Positions 1 to 8,640 are shown, counted from the stretch's first letter. The stretch: 64,000 nucleotides of DNA from Photobacterium obscurum (GCF_026191635.1 NZ_JAKRRW010000020.1:1-64000); one strand, 5' to 3'. The notes: generated by a model from the sequence alone, not told the origin. Numbers and translations: made by a program.

Positions 1-51
1 AATACTTCAAGGGATTTTGCCAATTTGCTTTCTCTCTTGAAGAGGGCGGCC

Positions 52-203
52 ATCTTATCGAATCAAGCTGTAGTGTCAACCACTTTTATCAACTTTCTTC
101 AAAGGCTCAAAACCCTTTCCCGATTGAGACATCTTCTTATATTTAAGAAGCCGTGCTCCGTGTCGGTGAGGCGGCATTATAGAGACTTCGATCACTCTGA
201 CAA
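52..203 (-). promoter_or_regulatory. Tandem rRNA operon promoters P1 and P2 firing leftward
   Basis: Read on the minus strand, this stretch holds two strong sigma-70 promoters in the arrangement typical of rrn operons. The upstream one (P1) has TTGTCA at 203-198, a 16-base spacer and TATAAT at 181-176, followed by a GC-rich discriminator and preceded by an A/T-rich UP-like tract at about 204-235. The downstream one (P2) has TTGACA at 79-74, a 16-base spacer and TAAGAT at 57-52, followed by GGCCGCCC. Sixteen-base spacers and GC-rich discriminators are hallmarks of stringently controlled stable-RNA promoters. The rRNA genes lie beyond the left edge. A murI-rrn junction is also known in E. coli (rrnB), which supports the call. 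Confidence 0.85.
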
Positions 204-262
204 GTGTTTTTTTAAGAAAAAAACACCACCTGATCATTATTTCGACTAATGTGATGTAAACG

Positions 263-284
263 CCTCTAATTTCAACATTAGAGG
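263..284. repeat. 8-bp perfect inverted repeat upstream of the rrn promoters
   Basis: The arms CCTCTAAT (263-270) and ATTAGAGG (277-284) are separated by six bases. The flanks continue as a weaker dyad (GTGATG... and ...CACATTCAC). No T-run follows on either strand, so this is not a convincing terminator. It could be a protein site or a cruciform upstream of the rrn promoters. Function unknown. Confidence 0.5.
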
Positions 285-404
285 ATCGTCACATTCACTT
301 ACTAGCAATTCCAAGTCAATGAAAGTAATATCGATGTGACCTTGTTGTTAAAATAACCAATAACGTCTTCTTCTTATAATATTTATGACGATGTAGCTTT
401 GAAT

Positions 405-860
405 ATGAAATTTTCCAATCAAACAATTATAGCAATAGTCGCTATCGCCGTTATCGGGGCTTTAGTTTTTAGTTTTCTTCCATTTTCTCCCGGTATTGCT
501 TTTGCTTTAGGTGCTATTACGGCGGCCCTAGCCATAAACCAATTACATAATTCTCAACCATCAACTCACGACGCAGACTCATCCCAAAGTAGCAAAACCT
601 TGTATGTCGGTAACTTGCCTTACCGTGCTAATGAAAATGAAGTAAAGAAACTATTTGCCGAGCATGGTGAAGTCTTTGCTGTGCGTCTAATGAAAGATAA
701 GCGCACCGGTAAGCGACGTGGATTTGGCTTTGTCGTAATGAACAGCAATGATGCCGAAACAGCGATCAACCAGCTCAATAACAAAGAATATGGACAGCGC
801 ACTCTCAAGGTACGCGAAGCCAACGAACCTAAGGCTTCGGATAATTCAGAGACTGAATAA
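405..860 (+). CDS. Membrane-anchored RRM-domain RNA-binding protein
   Basis: About 151 residues. The first 45 or so residues are strongly hydrophobic and could form one long or two short membrane helices, separated by a Phe-Leu-Pro-Phe-Ser-Pro turn. A polar Ser/Gln/Asp-rich linker follows. The C-terminal half is a canonical RNA recognition motif with RNP2 (LYVGNL) and RNP1 (RRGFGFVVM) both intact, including the aromatic residues that stack on RNA. Small bacterial RRM proteins are usually soluble; here the domain would face the cytoplasm from the inner membrane. I start at the ATG at 405; an in-frame TTG lies six bases upstream, and neither has a clear Shine-Dalgarno. The last 32 bases overlap the 3' end of convergent murI. 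The RNA target is unknown. Confidence 0.8.
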   Translation: MKFSNQTIIAIVAIAVIGALVFSFLPFSPGIAFALGAITAALAINQLHNSQPSTHDADSSQSSKTLYVGNLPYRANENEVKKLFAEHGEVFAVRLMKDKRTGKRRGFGFVVMNSNDAETAINQLNNKEYGQRTLKVREANEPKASDNSETE

Positions 861-1617
861 CCTCTAGCTTCATTGCTTTTAAACTATAATTCAGTGCCGC
901 GACATGATTTGTCGCGGCACTGTTGTATGTATGGTTTAACATAGAAGGCAAATTACCTTCTATATCTCCCAGTAATGCTTTTACCCTATTTGCAATAGCC
1001 AGCCCCGAATCAACAATATGCACCGGCGAACCAAATGCCTGTGCAATTTCTTGCTTAATAAGTGGGAAATGAGTGCAACCTAATACAATACTATCGACTT
1101 TATTCTGCCAAGGGCTAAGTATCTCTTCTAATTCAATAAGAGAAACGTCTTTTCCCCGTAGTTTTTCCTCTGCCATTTCCACCAAGCGAGTTGAACCAAT
1201 TCGGTACACGTCACAATCACTGGCAAACTGAGCAATGAGATTATTGGTATAGCTACGTTTCACTGTGGCGGGTGTCGCCAGCAAGCCGACCGCTTTACGT
1301 TTACTGATCAATGCAGCAGGCTTAATCGCCGGAACAACACCAACAACGGGGATCACTAACTGCGCTCTTAATGAAGGAAGGACCACTGTACTTGCTGTAT
1401 TACAGGCAATAACAACCAAATCGATATTATGGCGTTCAACTAGCAAAGAGACGATATGCTGAGTACGCTCGATCAACACATCTTCCGGCAACTCACCATA
1501 AGGGAAGCCGGCATCATCAAACGCATATACATACTGAACAGAGGGTAACTGCGCATATATTTCCTGGTATACAGATAGTCCGCCGACACCAGAGTCAAAA
1601 ATGAGTACCCGTTTCAC
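829..1617 (-). CDS. murI: Glutamate racemase
   Basis: Converts L-glutamate to D-glutamate, the second residue of the peptidoglycan stem peptide, in the cytoplasm. The protein is 262 residues, normal for the family. It carries the N-terminal FDSGVGG motif with catalytic Asp8, the first catalytic cysteine in ACNTAS (Cys72) and the second in GCTHFPL (Cys181), with His183 next to it. The start is GTG at 1617; I see no strong Shine-Dalgarno. It is followed on the same strand by the rRNA promoters, as murI precedes rrnB in E. coli. Its 3' end runs 32 bases into the convergent RRM gene. Confidence 0.95.
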   Translation of the reverse strand: MKRVLIFDSGVGGLSVYQEIYAQLPSVQYVYAFDDAGFPYGELPEDVLIERTQHIVSLLVERHNIDLVVIACNTASTVVLPSLRAQLVIPVVGVVPAIKPAALISKRKAVGLLATPATVKRSYTNNLIAQFASDCDVYRIGSTRLVEMAEEKLRGKDVSLIELEEILSPWQNKVDSIVLGCTHFPLIKQEIAQAFGSPVHIVDSGLAIANRVKALLGDIEGNLPSMLNHTYNSAATNHVAALNYSLKAMKLEVIQSLNYPKP

Positions 1618-1704
1618 TATTCACCACATACCAGAACTTATTATCAGGGCGCTCATCATACTGCGATCTTCTCCAGATAAAAATATCTCCAGCTAGTGAT
1701 GTGA

Positions 1705-2373
1705 TTAAGACACTAGCTGGTAGCGCTGATAATGAAACCTTTCCTGTCGTTCACACTCTGTCTTACAAATTGCCAATTCGCCTGTAAAACACGGTGCTTT
1801 CACCACCAAGGTATGAAATTCACCGTCTTCACCGCAAGGATCGACACTATCGGGCAAGTTATCAATAAACTCTGCCGTATACCATTGTCCGCAATAGCGG
1901 CCATCAAGCTGGCTAGTATCGATGGTCGTTACTAATGTTTTGATTCCGCTATCGAGAATCTCCTGTGCCAGCTCTTTACTATTCCGGCCTAACAACGGGA
2001 AGACACACTGCCAGCCCGCAGGCTCTATATAACTGCGGCGATAATCGGCAATCCCATTGCAGAACATATCGCCGAAAGCGACGGCCTCAACTTCTAGCCC
2101 GCTGCTGCGTATTCCTTCAACGACTCGCATCTGATAGACATCATTGGCAGGGAATACTTCAGGCAACAATATAGTGACGAGAGGCAACCCAGCTAGCCTC
2201 GCCTGCTCTTCAACGACTTCAATCGGTGTCGCCTGAAAGGGAACCTCATCTTTCAGGTAGGTAGTATATAGGCCAACAACCTCGTAGTTAGGGTTGTTAA
2301 GCAACTTGATAAGGGTCAGCGCTGAATCCTTACCGGATGACCAGCTGACGATAACTTTAGTTGGCTTGATCAA
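1705..2373 (-). CDS. DUF71/COG2102 PP-loop ATPase linked to B12 uptake
   Basis: A 222-residue protein with the PP-loop SSGKDS (residues 12-17) of adenine-nucleotide alpha hydrolases. The family includes eukaryotic/archaeal diphthamide synthetase Dph6, but bacteria lack diphthamide. Comparative genomics has linked bacterial DUF71 members next to btuB to cobalamin salvage, probably an amidation-type reaction. Here it sits directly downstream of btuB on the same strand with a 64-base gap, so it probably shares the B12-riboswitch-controlled transcript. The start is TTG at 2373, with an AAGGAA ribosome binding site eight bases upstream. No competing ATG or GTG lies before the PP-loop. The biochemical reaction is unproven. 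Confidence 0.8.
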   Translation of the reverse strand: MIKPTKVIVSWSSGKDSALTLIKLLNNPNYEVVGLYTTYLKDEVPFQATPIEVVEEQARLAGLPLVTILLPEVFPANDVYQMRVVEGIRSSGLEVEAVAFGDMFCNGIADYRRSYIEPAGWQCVFPLLGRNSKELAQEILDSGIKTLVTTIDTSQLDGRYCGQWYTAEFIDNLPDSVDPCGEDGEFHTLVVKAPCFTGELAICKTECERQERFHYQRYQLVS

Positions 2374-2437
2374 CGTTTGTATTCCTTAATGAAAAAAGCC
2401 ACCTGATGGTGGCTTTAATATACACAGCATAAAATCA

Positions 2438-4261
2438 TTAGAACTGATAACCAATAGTCATGTAGTAACTACGCTCTGGTGCTTGATAGTTCTTTGCTGT
2501 CTCATAATCTTTATCAAATGCATTTGCTACTCGTCCACGAACAGTAAGCGCATCGTTGATATAATAGCTCGCGGCTAAATCAACCAAAGAATATGAACCT
2601 AACTTAGTTGTATTGGCTGCATCATCATAACGTTCACCTTGGTAAAGGAAACTCAAATCAAATTGCCACTGGTCAAGGAGATAAGAGACATTCCACTTAC
2701 CACTTTCTTTTGCTCGACGTTGCAGCTCTTTCCCCGTCGCTTTATCTTCTGTATCAAGATAGTCAAATGACAGATCGTGATATAAAGCACCAGTTGCAAA
2801 GCTTGCTGTTAGCTCTACACCTTGGATGTCAGCTTCACCAACATTAACGTTAGTAACTCCATTAGATGAAATTAGGTTTTCAACCTTATTCTTATAAGCA
2901 GTGATACGCCAGCCGACAAGGGAATGATCCCCTTCCAGCGCTACTTCATAATTATCTGATTCTTCAGGCTTAAGGTTTGGGTTACCAGAGTAGCATCCCC
3001 ACGAAGAACATTCTAAAGGCCAATACAGTTCATTAAACGTAGGCGCTTTAAATGCTGTTCCAGCAGAAGCGGTTACACGCATATTTTCAACGAACGCCCA
3101 TCCCGCTCCTAATTGCCATGTAGTATGTCCACCATAGGCTTCGTGATCATCATAACGAACATTTGCTTCTAGCTGGAAAGGCTTCTTATCATAAATAGCC
3201 ATTAGATAAGCCGCCGTATTATCACGCTTAGTCTCAGTGTAAGCTTTTGAACTATTAGTTACTTCTTCCGTATACCAATCAAGCCCTCCGCCAAATTGAA
3301 TATCACTGTTTAACTGATAAACATTTGCCCACGTTGCAGTAGTACGTTGCGTTTCGATGGTACCAGGTACGGTCCCTTGCCCATATGACTCAGCTTCATC
3401 TTGATTACTCGCTAGTGTAAACGATGAATACAAAGCATCATTTTGGTATTGAGCTACACCAGCAATGTTATAAAGATCACTTTTACTTTTATCGCTACCA
3501 GTCCAAGGATTATCAAACTCGGTATATTTATCTTGATAGTAGCCATTAAGCTTTAACAACCAATTCTCATTTAGATGCTTACCGATATCAGCCACAAGAT
3601 ACTTATTACGATAACCATCATCATCTTGATCGACTGGATTCGTACTTGTTGGCTGAACATTATAACCATCACTGGTTTCATACGTAGCAGCAAGCTTGCC
3701 CCATACGCCATTTTCAGAGCTACCCGCCACGCTTGCGCCTGCACGATAGTAGTTATCACTACCAATACCGGCATCCAACGCTATTCCGTCATTACCTTGA
3801 TAAGTAGTAATAATATTGATTACACCACTCACCGCGTCGGAACCATAAACTGCCGCTCTCGGACCGCGAACAAATTCAATACGCTCAACACCAGAAAGAG
3901 GAATTGCTGAGAAGTTGGCGTACCCTACCGTTGCACTCCCAAAACGTACCCCATTTAGTAAAACCAGAACATTCTTCGAGGACATACCTCGAATATAAAA
4001 TTCAGCGTTCTGACCGGGGCCACCTTGATTTGCGACTTGCACTCCTGGCAAGCGACGCATCACTTCAGACAAAGACTTTAGATTCAAAGAATCTATCTCT
4101 TCTTTAGTGACAACCGATACTGGAGCGATAACATTTTTGACAGGCTGCTCGAAACGACTTGCCGTTACGACCATCACTTCATCTGGTGAGGATTCTGCTG
4201 CAAAAGTTTGAGATTGGAAACACAGCGGGGCCAACGCCACTGCTAAAAGCGTTTTTTTCAT
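2438..4261 (-). CDS. btuB: TonB-dependent vitamin B12 receptor BtuB
   Basis: Outer-membrane 22-strand barrel that imports cobalamins with energy from TonB. The 607-residue precursor has a signal peptide (cleavage near residue 21) and a TonB box DEVMVVTAS at residues 27-35. A plug domain follows (PGVQVANQGG, GVERIEFVRGPRAAVYGSDA), and the C-terminal phenylalanine (YQF) is the barrel insertion signal. An AAGG ribosome binding site is seven bases before the ATG. A cobalamin riboswitch occupies the leader. The neighbours murI and trmA are the same as in E. coli. The BtuB call rests mainly on the riboswitch and synteny, because TonB receptors resemble one another. Confidence 0.93.
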   Translation of the reverse strand: MKKTLLAVALAPLCFQSQTFAAESSPDEVMVVTASRFEQPVKNVIAPVSVVTKEEIDSLNLKSLSEVMRRLPGVQVANQGGPGQNAEFYIRGMSSKNVLVLLNGVRFGSATVGYANFSAIPLSGVERIEFVRGPRAAVYGSDAVSGVINIITTYQGNDGIALDAGIGSDNYYRAGASVAGSSENGVWGKLAATYETSDGYNVQPTSTNPVDQDDDGYRNKYLVADIGKHLNENWLLKLNGYYQDKYTEFDNPWTGSDKSKSDLYNIAGVAQYQNDALYSSFTLASNQDEAESYGQGTVPGTIETQRTTATWANVYQLNSDIQFGGGLDWYTEEVTNSSKAYTETKRDNTAAYLMAIYDKKPFQLEANVRYDDHEAYGGHTTWQLGAGWAFVENMRVTASAGTAFKAPTFNELYWPLECSSWGCYSGNPNLKPEESDNYEVALEGDHSLVGWRITAYKNKVENLISSNGVTNVNVGEADIQGVELTASFATGALYHDLSFDYLDTEDKATGKELQRRAKESGKWNVSYLLDQWQFDLSFLYQGERYDDAANTTKLGSYSLVDLAASYYINDALTVRGRVANAFDKDYETAKNYQAPERSYYMTIGYQF

Positions 4262-4282
4262 TTTAATACCTTAAGTCGCGTT

Positions 4283-4535
4283 TATGACTAAGCAGGTAAC
4301 CTGCTTGTACACTGGTTGGTCTTCGGACTTAAGAGCATGGTTGGACAACCACCTAAGGCAACAACTTCCCACTTCTATATGCTGTCACTAGATGCTGCAT
4401 TGCACAGCCAGCAGAAGCAGTGTTCGGAACTTACGTCCATGTGCTTTCGTTCTCTATCACCGCTGCGCGTCAGTCACGGACTCCCACCGTGTTCCCGGCC
4501 TGAGATTCAGGCTAACCAGCGCAAGAGGAATGCTA
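4283..4535 (-). promoter_or_regulatory. Cobalamin (AdoCbl) riboswitch in the btuB leader
   Basis: On the minus strand the leader contains the conserved cobalamin aptamer elements in order: GGGAACACGGTGGGAGTCCG, then CTGACGCGCAGCGGT, a downstream ACACTGC arm, and the terminal CTTAAGTCCGAAGACC segment. A short palindrome (AGCAGGTTACCTGCT, 4291-4305) sits between the aptamer and the btuB ribosome binding site. It is the likely expression platform that controls access to the start region. Limits are approximate. Confidence 0.93.
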
Positions 4536-4547
4536 ATTATCATTATG
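4529..4547. promoter_or_regulatory. Possible Fur box at the 5' edge of the btuB leader
   Basis: The minus-strand sequence CATAATGATAATTAGCATT matches the 19-base Fur consensus at about 14 positions, including an uninterrupted ATAATGATAAT. It lies where the btuB transcript probably begins, so Fur could add iron control to B12 control. It is A/T-rich and could be fortuitous. Confidence 0.35.
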
Positions 4548-4683
4548 GCGAATGTCTAGTTTTGTTTGTTATTGCATATGCAGAATCGCTACCGTATACA
4601 CTTTTATCTGGAACAACACTGGACATCGGTCAACAATGCAATAAAATCTGCGCTCTTATTTTGAGCAGTTTGAGGCACACAAG

Positions 4684-5790
4684 ATGGCATCCACCGCAAT
4701 TAATCCCGCTGAGTACCAGTCGCAGCTGGATGAAAAAGCAGAGCGTATTCAAAATATCTTTGCAGATTTTGAAACTCCTGAGCTTGAGGTGTTCGCCTCG
4801 CCTGCTGAACATTACCGCATGCGTGCTGAGTTCCGTGTTTGGCATGAGGGTGAAGACCTTTACTATGTCATGTTCAACCAGGAAACACGTGAAAAGTACC
4901 GCGTTGATCAATTCCCTGCAGCCAGCCGTCTGATCAATGATCTAATGCCACTGCTGGTTGAAGCACTAAAACCTGTCAAAGCACTACGCCACAAGCTCTT
5001 TCAGGTTGATTTCCTATCGACCCTCAGCGGTGAAATCCTGGTATCGATGCTTTACCACCGTCAGTTGGATGAAGAATGGGTAGCTGAAGCCAAAGCTCTG
5101 AAACAACGTCTAAATGATGAAGGCTTTAACCTGAACTTCATTGGCCGTGCCCGTAAGCAGAAGCTAGTACTTGACCAAGAGTTTGTTATTGAGAAACTGA
5201 AAGTTAACGACCGCACGCTCACTTACAAGCAGGTTGAAAATAGCTTCACCCAACCAAACGGCGAAGTTGCACAGAAGATGCTTGAGTGGGCCGTTGACTG
5301 TACCCAAGACAGTGAAGGCGATCTGCTCGAGCTCTATTGTGGTAACGGTAATTTCTCATTGGCGCTGGCACAGAACTTTGAACGAGTACTGGCAACAGAG
5401 CTGGCCAAGCCATCGGTTGACTCGGCGCAGTACAACATTGCTGTGAACAACATCGACAATGTACAAATTATTCGTATGTCGGCAGAAGACTTTACCGATG
5501 CGATGGAAGGCAAGCGAGAGTTCCGCCGCCTGAAAGATCAGAACGTCGATCTACAGAGCTACAACTGCAACACTATTTTTGTTGATCCGCCACGCTCGGG
5601 AATGGATGAAGGTACATGCCGTATGGTACAGGGCTACGATCGCATCATGTATATCTCATGCAACCCAGATACACTGAAAGAAAACCTAGAAATTCTATCG
5701 GAAACACACCGTGTAACCCGTTTCGCGCTATTCGACCAATTCCCATATACCCACCATATGGAAGCTGGCGTACTACTTGAACGCAAATAA
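4684..5790 (+). CDS. trmA: tRNA (uracil-54-C5)-methyltransferase TrmA
   Basis: Uses S-adenosylmethionine to form ribothymidine at position 54 of the tRNA T-loop. The protein has 368 residues (E. coli: 366). It shows the SAM motif LLELYCGNGNFSLA, the DPPRSGMD motif, the catalytic cysteine in YISCNP (Cys326) and the general-base glutamate in MEAGVLLERK (Glu360). Divergent from btuB, as in E. coli, so its promoter overlaps the riboswitch promoter region. It ends in a bidirectional terminator shared with yijD. Confidence 0.96.
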   Translation: MASTAINPAEYQSQLDEKAERIQNIFADFETPELEVFASPAEHYRMRAEFRVWHEGEDLYYVMFNQETREKYRVDQFPAASRLINDLMPLLVEALKPVKALRHKLFQVDFLSTLSGEILVSMLYHRQLDEEWVAEAKALKQRLNDEGFNLNFIGRARKQKLVLDQEFVIEKLKVNDRTLTYKQVENSFTQPNGEVAQKMLEWAVDCTQDSEGDLLELYCGNGNFSLALAQNFERVLATELAKPSVDSAQYNIAVNNIDNVQIIRMSAEDFTDAMEGKREFRRLKDQNVDLQSYNCNTIFVDPPRSGMDEGTCRMVQGYDRIMYISCNPDTLKENLEILSETHRVTRFALFDQFPYTHHMEAGVLLERK

Positions 5791-5812
5791 TTAACAGCGG
5801 ATTCACAGATAC

Positions 5813-5840
5813 AAAAAAGGCGCCCTAGGCGCCTTTTCTT
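5813..5840. terminator. Bidirectional terminator between trmA and yijD
   Basis: A 10-bp stem (AAAAGGCGCC / GGCGCCTTTT) with a three-base loop, flanked by A-run and T-run, so it can end both trmA on the plus strand and the fabR-yijD transcript on the minus strand. Confidence 0.9.
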
Positions 5841-5853
5841 ATAGTGCGCAGCC

Positions 5854-6228
5854 TTACGATTGCGCGATTTGTGAGCTGGTTTTCATGATACCCAGCTTGT
5901 AGACAACCCAGAACAACAGACCTAGAGCTATCATCAGCGGAAGGAAGTTAGATCCCATATCCGGCATTTGCGCACGCAGGAATGCAGAATAACCAAATGC
6001 GCCTACCAGGAAGCAGGCAAATGCGATTGCTGGAGTACCTTCAGACATTGGCTTGCTCAGGTATTCCTGATACAGGCAGTACACTGCCAGGCCGAATGCA
6101 ATAACAGGGAAAACTGAGAACGACACTGCGCCCGATGTGAGTACTGCCAACGTTGCATTACCACATAAGCCAGCCAACAAAGAGAGAACCAATGTTTTAC
6201 GTTCAGCTTTTACTTGTTCCTTGTCCAT
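5854..6228 (-). CDS. yijD: YijD family inner-membrane protein (DUF1422)
   Basis: A 124-residue hydrophobic protein with four predicted membrane helices and short polar ends (family about 119 residues in E. coli). Function unknown. I start at the ATG at 6228 because GAAGG lies four bases upstream and the protein then matches the family N-terminus; the open frame continues upstream without support. It follows fabR by 22 bases on the same strand, the E. coli order, so the two are probably co-transcribed. Confidence 0.85.
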   Translation of the reverse strand: MDKEQVKAERKTLVLSLLAGLCGNATLAVLTSGAVSFSVFPVIAFGLAVYCLYQEYLSKPMSEGTPAIAFACFLVGAFGYSAFLRAQMPDMGSNFLPLMIALGLLFWVVYKLGIMKTSSQIAQS

Positions 6229-6250
6229 ATCCTTCACCAAGAAAATAAAG

Positions 6251-6883
6251 TTATAGTTTCTGCCTGAGCTCACGACGCTCACGCTCTTTACGGTACCAAT
6301 AGGCACCCTTTGCAATCATTCGCAATTGCATAATCAGTCTTTCAGCATGCTCGGCACGAGCATGACTATCCAGATCCAGCGCATCGGCACCGGAACTGAA
6401 AACCAGCGTGACTGATGCTTCCGCCTGAGTAAAAGCTTCGTCATGCGTCACGCCTGTTTTTGCTACCAAATACTCGGTCAATTCAGCAACAAAATGCTGG
6501 ATCTCCCGAGCAACAGCCGCACGAAACGCTGGTGACGTACCAGAGCGTTCGCGTAAAAGTAGCCTAAATACATTCGGGCTACTTTCGATAAATTCCATAA
6601 ATGTTTCTACAGAGGTACGGATCACACTGCCCTCTTTGGCAATGCGCTGACGCGCCTGGCGCATCAACTGACGAAGGATCAAGCCACCTTCATCAACCAT
6701 TGTCAGACCAAGCTCATCCATATCTTTAAAATGACGGTAGAAAGATGTGGGTGCAATACCCGCTTCCCGCGCCACTTCACGTAAGCTGAGATTAGAAAAG
6801 CTACGTTCTGCACTTAGCTGATTAAATGCAGCATCGATAAGTGAGCGACGGGTTTTTTCTTTTTGCTGTGCCCTAATACCCAT
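6251..6883 (-). CDS. fabR: TetR-family repressor of unsaturated fatty acid synthesis FabR
   Basis: Represses fabA and fabB in response to the ratio of unsaturated to saturated acyl thioesters, balancing membrane fluidity. The 210-residue protein begins MGIRAQQKEKTRRSL. It has a TetR helix-turn-helix (LREVAREAGIAPTSFYRHF) and the family's RLLLRERSGTS and VAREIQHF segments. The ATG at 6883 has AGG at the right distance; upstream in-frame codons are ignored because the family starts here. It diverges from sthA across a 325-base gap, as in E. coli, and is followed by yijD. Confidence 0.94.
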   Translation of the reverse strand: MGIRAQQKEKTRRSLIDAAFNQLSAERSFSNLSLREVAREAGIAPTSFYRHFKDMDELGLTMVDEGGLILRQLMRQARQRIAKEGSVIRTSVETFMEFIESSPNVFRLLLRERSGTSPAFRAAVAREIQHFVAELTEYLVAKTGVTHDEAFTQAEASVTLVFSSGADALDLDSHARAEHAERLIMQLRMIAKGAYWYRKERERRELRQKL

Positions 6884-7208
6884 GAACCTGTTGTTTCTCT
6901 GTAACCTTTTTCTGCAACTATACGCGCTTTTGCTTGCTACTTCAGCGAGAATCGCCATTTTCACTGCAATCAAAACATACTAAATCCTGATATGAGCTGA
7001 ATCAAAGCAGTAATTGTTACTTTTAGCTACTGGCTCACAAAGTGACTCACTTCCCCTTTACGATGGGACTCGTCTCGTTTTCACCAATTTTTGCCTCAAC
7101 AACGTGATCATCACCTATCTATCACGACCAGTTGATTCTCCAGAGTAACGGAAAAAGTTAAACTAGAGCAACAGCAATGTTGCACGGATGATAAGAAAGG
7201 CCTGAGCG

Positions 7209-8624
7209 ATGACAAAGTCGAAAAAAATGAATGCCCAACACTTTGATGCCATCATCATTGGAAGCGGCCCCGGAGGTGAAGGCGCAGCCATGGGACTCAC
7301 CAAGGCGGGCTTCAATGTGGCCATCATTGAGCGGGAAGACAGTGTCGGTGGCGGTTGCACTCACTGGGGAACCATCCCGTCAAAAGCCTTGCGTCATGCC
7401 GTTAGCCGGATCATTGAATTTAACCAAAATCCGTTGTACTGCAAAAACAACTCTACCCTACACAGTACCTTCAGCCAGATCCTCGGTCATGCTCAAGATG
7501 TAGTCAATAAGCAGACCCGGATGCGTCAGGGCTTCTATGACCGCAACCAGTGTTCCATTATCTTTGGTGAGGCCAGCTTCGTCGACAGCCACACGGTGAA
7601 AGTCAAAACCGCCGACGGCAGCCATGATATCTACAGTGCCGATAAATTTGTGATAGCAACCGGATCTCGCCCATACCAACCTGCCGATGTCGACTTTAGT
7701 CATAGCCGGGTATACGACAGCGATTCGATTCTTCAGCTCAAGCATGATCCCCGCCATATTATTATCTATGGTGCAGGGGTGATCGGCAGCGAATATGCAT
7801 CTATTTTCCGGGGACTCGGGGTCAAGGTAGACCTGATCAATACTCGTGACCGGCTTCTGGAGTTTCTCGATAACGAAATTTCCGACTCACTGTCCTACCA
7901 TCTGTGGAATAGCGGGGCGATGATCCGTAACGGCGAAACCTACGAAAAGATAGAAGGCACCGAAGACGGCGTGATCCTCCACCTGCAATCAGGGAAAAAA
8001 ATGCGGGCAGACTGCCTATTATACGCCAACGGCCGTACCGGTAACACGGATCGTCTTAACCTCGACAAAGTCGGCCTGACGCCAGACTCCCGCGGACAAC
8101 TGAAAATCAACCAGAACTACCGGACTGAGGTTGAGCATGTCTATGCGGTCGGCGATGTCATAGGCTACCCGAGCCTAGCCAGCGCGGCCTATGACCAAGG
8201 ACGCTTTGTCGCCCAGGCAATCGCCAACGGTGAAGCTCAGGGACAGTTGATCGACCATATCCCAACCGGGATATACACCATTCCGGAAATTAGTTCGGTC
8301 GGCAAAACCGAGCAGGAGCTGACAGCAGACAAAGTCCCTTACGAAGTAGGGCGTTCGCAGTTCAAACATCTGGCACGGGCACAGATTGCTGGCACCGAAG
8401 TCGGCAGCCTGAAAATCCTATTCCACCGCGAGACCAAAGAGATCCTGGGAATCCACTGTTTTGGCGAGCGTGCCGCTGAAATCATTCATATCGGACAGGC
8501 AATCATGGAGCAGAAAGGAGAAGGTAATACCATCGACTACTTCGTCAACACTACTTTCAACTACCCAACGATGGCAGAAGCTTACCGGGTAGCAGCCTTA
8601 AATGGCTTGAACCGGCTATTCTGA
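7209..8624 (+). CDS. sthA: Soluble pyridine nucleotide transhydrogenase SthA
   Basis: Energy-independent FAD enzyme that interconverts NADPH + NAD+ with NADP+ + NADH in the cytoplasm. The 471-residue protein has the FAD dinucleotide motif GSGPGG (residues 18-23), a second nucleotide fold GAGVIGSEYAS and the flavin motif YAVGDVIG. At the position of the redox disulfide of related disulfide reductases it has CTHWGT, keeping only one cysteine (Cys50). This is the known feature that separates SthA from lipoamide dehydrogenase. Start at 7209; MNAQHFD at 7227 is an alternative. A terminator follows at 8641. Confidence 0.95.
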   Translation: MTKSKKMNAQHFDAIIIGSGPGGEGAAMGLTKAGFNVAIIEREDSVGGGCTHWGTIPSKALRHAVSRIIEFNQNPLYCKNNSTLHSTFSQILGHAQDVVNKQTRMRQGFYDRNQCSIIFGEASFVDSHTVKVKTADGSHDIYSADKFVIATGSRPYQPADVDFSHSRVYDSDSILQLKHDPRHIIIYGAGVIGSEYASIFRGLGVKVDLINTRDRLLEFLDNEISDSLSYHLWNSGAMIRNGETYEKIEGTEDGVILHLQSGKKMRADCLLYANGRTGNTDRLNLDKVGLTPDSRGQLKINQNYRTEVEHVYAVGDVIGYPSLASAAYDQGRFVAQAIANGEAQGQLIDHIPTGIYTIPEISSVGKTEQELTADKVPYEVGRSQFKHLARAQIAGTEVGSLKILFHRETKEILGIHCFGERAAEIIHIGQAIMEQKGEGNTIDYFVNTTFNYPTMAEAYRVAALNGLNRLF

Positions 8625-8640
8625 ACCGGTGAACAAGAAT

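Noticed and set aside
25..249. Plus-strand frame of 74 codons at the left edge
   Set aside because: It runs across the rrn promoters on the opposite strand, has basic/low-complexity composition (FFKKKTPPDHYFD) and no ribosome binding site.
4316..4933. Plus-strand frame of 205 codons between btuB and trmA
   Set aside because: It covers the antisense of the cobalamin riboswitch and the start of trmA in another frame.
7350..7370. Apparent loss of a catalytic cysteine in SthA
   Set aside because: CTHWGT with a single cysteine is the normal state of soluble transhydrogenases, not a defect.
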